Position numbers and translations under genes: made by a program
In this document: positions 28,292 through 30,944 of the stretch, piece by piece
How the letters are laid out: every line of letters begins with the position of its first letter
How positions within the stretch are numbered: the first letter of the stretch is position 1
The notes under the pieces: model-generated
The model's database searches: none
The model's input: only the letters and a program-made list of their open reading frames with translations
What the model was told of the DNA's origin: nothing
From: a virus
Strand: one strand, 5' to 3'
DNA: 30,944 bases
Virus record (IMG/VR): IMGVR_UViG_3300044825_001453
Coordinates: 1-30,944 of that record

Positions 28292-29746
28292 ATGCCAAGT
28301 ACACCAATTACAGGTAGCAACCTACCTTTCGGTTATTCAACTTCTGGTGCTGTAGATAAACCTTACGTCTCCCAGAGTAATTCAAGCTTAATCACTTCTA
28401 CGTCTTTATTAGACCAACGTGATATTTACAAACAATTAGTAGACACTCAAGACGATGCTGAGTGGTTAGATTTCTTATGGTTAGCTGGTAAAAAAGAAAC
28501 TACTTCTATGCCAATCTACTACAGCATGTATAATGACAAATTGTACAACTTGTTAGATTTAACAGGTGCTACAGTTGCTGGTTCTGGTACTACTACTTTA
28601 ACTATTACTTTTGCTAACACTACAGCAGGTAACGCATCTTATAACTTTATCTTAAACCGTGACTTAGTTAAAACAACTAACGGTAATGTAGGTCAAGTTT
28701 CTCAAAAAGGTCTTGCTCCTCGTCAAATTACTGTTACTTCAGTTGATGGTAGTAACTTAACTGCTGCTGCTGGTAACAAACTATCTGCGTTCTCAAATGC
28801 TCAACCTGAGGGTTCTGATGCTCCTGAACAACGTCGTTGGTTAGTTAACAAATTAACAAACCAAACTCAGATTTTCAGAAATACAATGAGAATTACTGAC
28901 GTTCAAAACATGTCAAAAATTGAATTAGAATTCCAAGGTAAACCATATATCTTACCTTACGAAAACATTCAATCTTTACAAAAACACCGTGGTGATATTT
29001 CATTAGCATTGTGGTTAGGTCAAGCATCTTCTGCTACTTTCCAAGGTACTGCTTCTGTAAACTATCCTACACCTCAAACATATGCTACCCAAACTACTCG
29101 TGGTATGGATAGTTATATTACAAGCTATGGTATCAATGGTAGTACTGCTACTGCTGGTGCATTCACTTTAGCTGACTTAACTAACATTGAAGCTCAGTTA
29201 ATTGCTGCTCGTTCTCCAATGGAGTATATGATTGCAGGTTCTAATGCAACTGTTGCTACTATCTCTGACTTCTTGAAAAACTTACCTTCTTCTGGTGTTG
29301 CTACAAGTACTCCAGTAGTTGGTGGTCCTTCTTATCAAAATGGTATCCAATCAGGTCGTATCATGATTGATGGTCGTGAAGTTGACTTAGAAGTTGAGAA
29401 ATTCAAACATGGTGGATTTACTTTCAACTTAAAAGCGTTCAAAGTATTATCTAACCAAGATGTTATGGCTTACACAGGTTCAAGCGTAATTACATCTGCT
29501 TACTTCATGCCAATGGGTAAAGTTAAAACTGTTGGTGGTGGAATGGCTGATTACTTCCGTTATCGCTACCAACCACAACCTACTCCAGGTTTAGGTTCTG
29601 CGGAAACTGCTGAAGTTATGACTGGTGCTCTTGCTCCAACTCCAACTAACCAAGAAATGAGTTTAACTACTACTTGGACTTCAAACATTGGATTGGAAGT
29701 ATTTGCTCCTAACCGTTTTGCTAAAATCCAAGTTAACGGATTCTAA
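28292..29746 (+). CDS. Candidate major capsid protein, 484 aa
   Basis: Composition and position indicate the major capsid protein. It follows portal and scaffold, has its own terminator, and codon use shifts to a strongly preferred set (TTA Leu, GGT Gly, GCT Ala, CGT Arg) as in highly expressed genes. It is rich in Thr, Ser, Ala, Asn and beta-strand. Segments include QPEGSDAPEQRRWLVNKLTN, EFQGKPYILPYENIQSLQ, HGGFTFNLKAFKVLSNQD and LGLEVFAPNRFAKIQVNG-like endings (NIGLEVFAPNRFAKIQV). An HK97 fold is expected but cannot be shown by reading. There is no leader or protease domain in frame. Confidence 0.7.
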   Translation: MPSTPITGSNLPFGYSTSGAVDKPYVSQSNSSLITSTSLLDQRDIYKQLVDTQDDAEWLDFLWLAGKKETTSMPIYYSMYNDKLYNLLDLTGATVAGSGTTTLTITFANTTAGNASYNFILNRDLVKTTNGNVGQVSQKGLAPRQITVTSVDGSNLTAAAGNKLSAFSNAQPEGSDAPEQRRWLVNKLTNQTQIFRNTMRITDVQNMSKIELEFQGKPYILPYENIQSLQKHRGDISLALWLGQASSATFQGTASVNYPTPQTYATQTTRGMDSYITSYGINGSTATAGAFTLADLTNIEAQLIAARSPMEYMIAGSNATVATISDFLKNLPSSGVATSTPVVGGPSYQNGIQSGRIMIDGREVDLEVEKFKHGGFTFNLKAFKVLSNQDVMAYTGSSVITSAYFMPMGKVKTVGGGMADYFRYRYQPQPTPGLGSAETAEVMTGALAPTPTNQEMSLTTTWTSNIGLEVFAPNRFAKIQVNGF

Positions 29747-29756
29747 TAAAAACAAA

Positions 29757-29793
29757 AGAAGAAAAGGGGATAGAAATATCCCCTTCTTTTCTT
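29757..29793 (+). terminator. Intrinsic terminator after the capsid gene
   Basis: AAGGGGATA (29764-29772) pairs with TATCCCCTT (29777-29785) across a GAAA loop. The outer AAGAAGA and TTTTCTT continue the stem with mismatches. It ends the capsid transcript, as expected for a very highly expressed gene. Confidence 0.85.
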
Positions 29794-29826
29794 ACCTTTA
29801 ACACAAACTAAAACACAAACAATTAT

Positions 29827-30705
29827 ATGGCACTTAAACATGTGGGCATCTACAATAATATTCCAGCGGAATATATGCCTAAATTACCTAAAAGAGGAAC
29901 TATAGTAACTTATCGTTTCCTTGATTATTATAACGACCCTTTATCCGAGACAGATTTACCTGTATTTAAAGCAAAACTAATGATTCCTTGCTTTTCTCGT
30001 TTTTTTGATAAAGCAAATAACGACTGGATTGAAATAGGGTTAGTATCTGGTGTTGATGCTTTTGGCAATCCAATTCCTAACATGGTTAGAAGAGTATGGG
30101 TTGAACCACAAGCTAATGCAGGATATTTAAATTTAACAATTGGTAATGCTGCTGATGATGAATTATTTCAATATTTGGAATTAGCATCATTTAATTTAGC
30201 TAATCCAAATAGAGATGAAAATGTTCATCCAATACTTGAAAGAGTTGACTTTGAGGCTGAAGCAAGAGAAGCTCGTAATGACTTGAAAAATAAAATGGAA
30301 GCTATTAAGATTGCAGGTAATATTGCAAAAGAAGACTTACCTCGTTTCTCATCATTATTAGGTTATGAATATGAAGGCTTAACAGAAGAAGAAGTACGTT
30401 TTAATATTGAAAGTTTTGCTCATGAAGAATCTGATGCTTTCATGGATAGAATTAAAGATAAACACTTTGATATTAAATCATATATATCATTAGCATTAGA
30501 TAAAGATGTTGTATATATAGATGAAGATGACAGAAAGTTAAAATGGTCTGATTCTAAAGGGGATATCATGAGATTAGTTGATATTGACCAAGATGAAGTA
30601 ATTGACGCTTATGCTGCTTGGGCATCTAAAGAAAAAAATGGTAAAGACGTACACCAAGAGTTGTTGTCTTTATTAAGTAAAACTAAAGCTAAAGCTAAAG
30701 CTTAA
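29827..30705 (+). CDS. Candidate head-completion or neck protein, 292 aa
   Basis: The protein starts MALKHVGIYNNIPAEYMPKL with a beta-rich half (YRFLDYYNDPLSETDLPVFK, MVRRVWVEPQANAGYLNLTI) and a helical, acidic second half (RVDFEAEAREARNDLKNKME, ELLSLLSKTKAKAKA). No family is recognised. It follows the capsid gene and is closed by terminators on both sides, so it is probably a separately dosed virion protein. A basic Ala/Lys tail ends it. Confidence 0.6.
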   Translation: MALKHVGIYNNIPAEYMPKLPKRGTIVTYRFLDYYNDPLSETDLPVFKAKLMIPCFSRFFDKANNDWIEIGLVSGVDAFGNPIPNMVRRVWVEPQANAGYLNLTIGNAADDELFQYLELASFNLANPNRDENVHPILERVDFEAEAREARNDLKNKMEAIKIAGNIAKEDLPRFSSLLGYEYEGLTEEEVRFNIESFAHEESDAFMDRIKDKHFDIKSYISLALDKDVVYIDEDDRKLKWSDSKGDIMRLVDIDQDEVIDAYAAWASKEKNGKDVHQELLSLLSKTKAKAKA

Positions 30706-30725
30706 GATTGTGTTTGTGTTGAAAT

Positions 30726-30758
30726 CTTGAACGGGGGAGTTTCTACTTCCCTTTCAAG
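30726..30758 (+). terminator. Imperfect hairpin before the main terminator
   Basis: The arms CTTGAA (30726-30731) and TTCAAG (30753-30758) enclose a G-rich/C-rich inner pairing (GGGGGAG and CTTCCC, with mismatches). There is no T-run, so it is probably an accessory stem or RNA stabiliser just before the terminator at 30777. Confidence 0.4.
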
Positions 30759-30776
30759 TATTTCAATTAAAATTAT

Positions 30777-30807
30777 CCCTATATGAGATGTCATATAGGG
30801 TTTTTTT
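30777..30807 (+). terminator. Strong intrinsic terminator
   Basis: CCCTATATGA (30777-30786) pairs perfectly with TCATATAGGG (30791-30800) over a GATG loop and is followed by seven Ts. The endolysin gene starts right behind it and therefore needs its own promoter. Confidence 0.9.
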
Positions 30808-30811
30808 ATGG

Positions 30812-30821
30812 GCGTATTATT
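30812..30821 (+). promoter_or_regulatory. Late-type motif GCGTATTATT before the endolysin
   Basis: The motif lies between the terminator T-run and the ATG at 30826, where a new promoter is required. Only four bases separate it from the ATG, so the transcript would be leaderless, or the true start lies further on. Confidence 0.45.
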
Positions 30822-30825
30822 TACT

Positions 30826-30944
30826 ATGTTTGATAAACTTAAAGGTATTGTGCCTCAGGAACTTATTGACCAAATGCCAGCTAATGGCATTGATACCCCA
30901 TTAAGGGCTGCTCATTTTTTAGCGCAAGTTGCTCACGAATCAGG
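30826..30944 (+). CDS. GH19-type endolysin (chitinase-like lysozyme), partial
   Basis: The 39 visible residues, MFDKLKGIVPQELIDQMPAN and GIDTPLRAAHFLAQVAHES, match the start of GH19-family phage lysozymes. In these TPLRxAHFLAQxAHES leads into the first catalytic glutamate, seen here as the E in AHES at residue 38. The enzyme would cut peptidoglycan at the end of infection. The gene runs off the right edge. An in-frame ATG at 30808 would add six residues (MGVLFT), but it sits next to the terminator T-run and the motif, so I prefer 30826. Confidence 0.75.
   Translation, partial: MFDKLKGIVPQELIDQMPANGIDTPLRAAHFLAQVAHES

Overview
The window looks like the middle of a tailed double-stranded DNA phage genome whose host is probably a member of the Bacteroidota. 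Three things suggest that host group: promoter-like boxes of the TTTG / TAnnTTTG type, A-rich gene leaders without Shine-Dalgarno sequences, and AT-rich coding. The phage assignment rests on a large terminase, portal, scaffold-like and major capsid gene series, a lysis cassette, a GH19-type endolysin start at the right edge, and an exonuclease/ERF recombination pair at the left edge. No integrase, tRNA or CRISPR array was seen.

Layout. Bases 1-12858 carry a leftward block of mostly small genes. In order from the left edge these are a RecE-like exonuclease (cut by the window edge), an ERF annealing protein, a sigma-70-like factor, a GNAT acetyltransferase, several unknown proteins, a 0.4-kb stretch (about 4020-4405) that looks like a structured non-coding RNA or long leader, a DnaA-domain-IV-like protein, zinc-ribbon proteins, an M20/PepT-like metallopeptidase, and a run of small acidic accessory proteins with paralogues. 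A 53-aa lipoprotein and a 59-aa membrane protein also lie in this block.

Bases 12960-14737 form the divergent switch region. It holds a 198-aa leftward gene whose coding sequence is packed with short perfect inverted repeats, about 18 with stems of 6-11 bp in some 580 bases. The non-coding DNA on both sides continues the pattern. The region ends at a 20-bp perfect palindrome overlapping a Bacteroidota-type promoter for a rightward RepL-like winged-helix gene. This is the strangest signal in the window.

Bases 14738-30944 carry the rightward late block. In order: the winged-helix protein, a leucine-rich-repeat protein (possible receptor-binding or tail protein), a holin and spanin-like overlapping lysis cassette, a cluster of small lysine-rich proteins, an HELGH metallopeptidase-like protein, a GroES-like protein, small and large terminase, portal, scaffold candidate, major capsid candidate, a neck or head-completion candidate, and the endolysin start. 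Three intrinsic terminators divide this block.

Regulation. A motif GCGTA(T/A)(T/A)ATA occurs just upstream of the LRR, portal, scaffold and endolysin genes. I infer that the phage-encoded sigma factor may recognise it as a late promoter. Host-type promoters (TTTG-N19-TACCTTTG before ERF, TTTG-N23-TATCTTTG before the winged-helix gene) probably serve early transcription.
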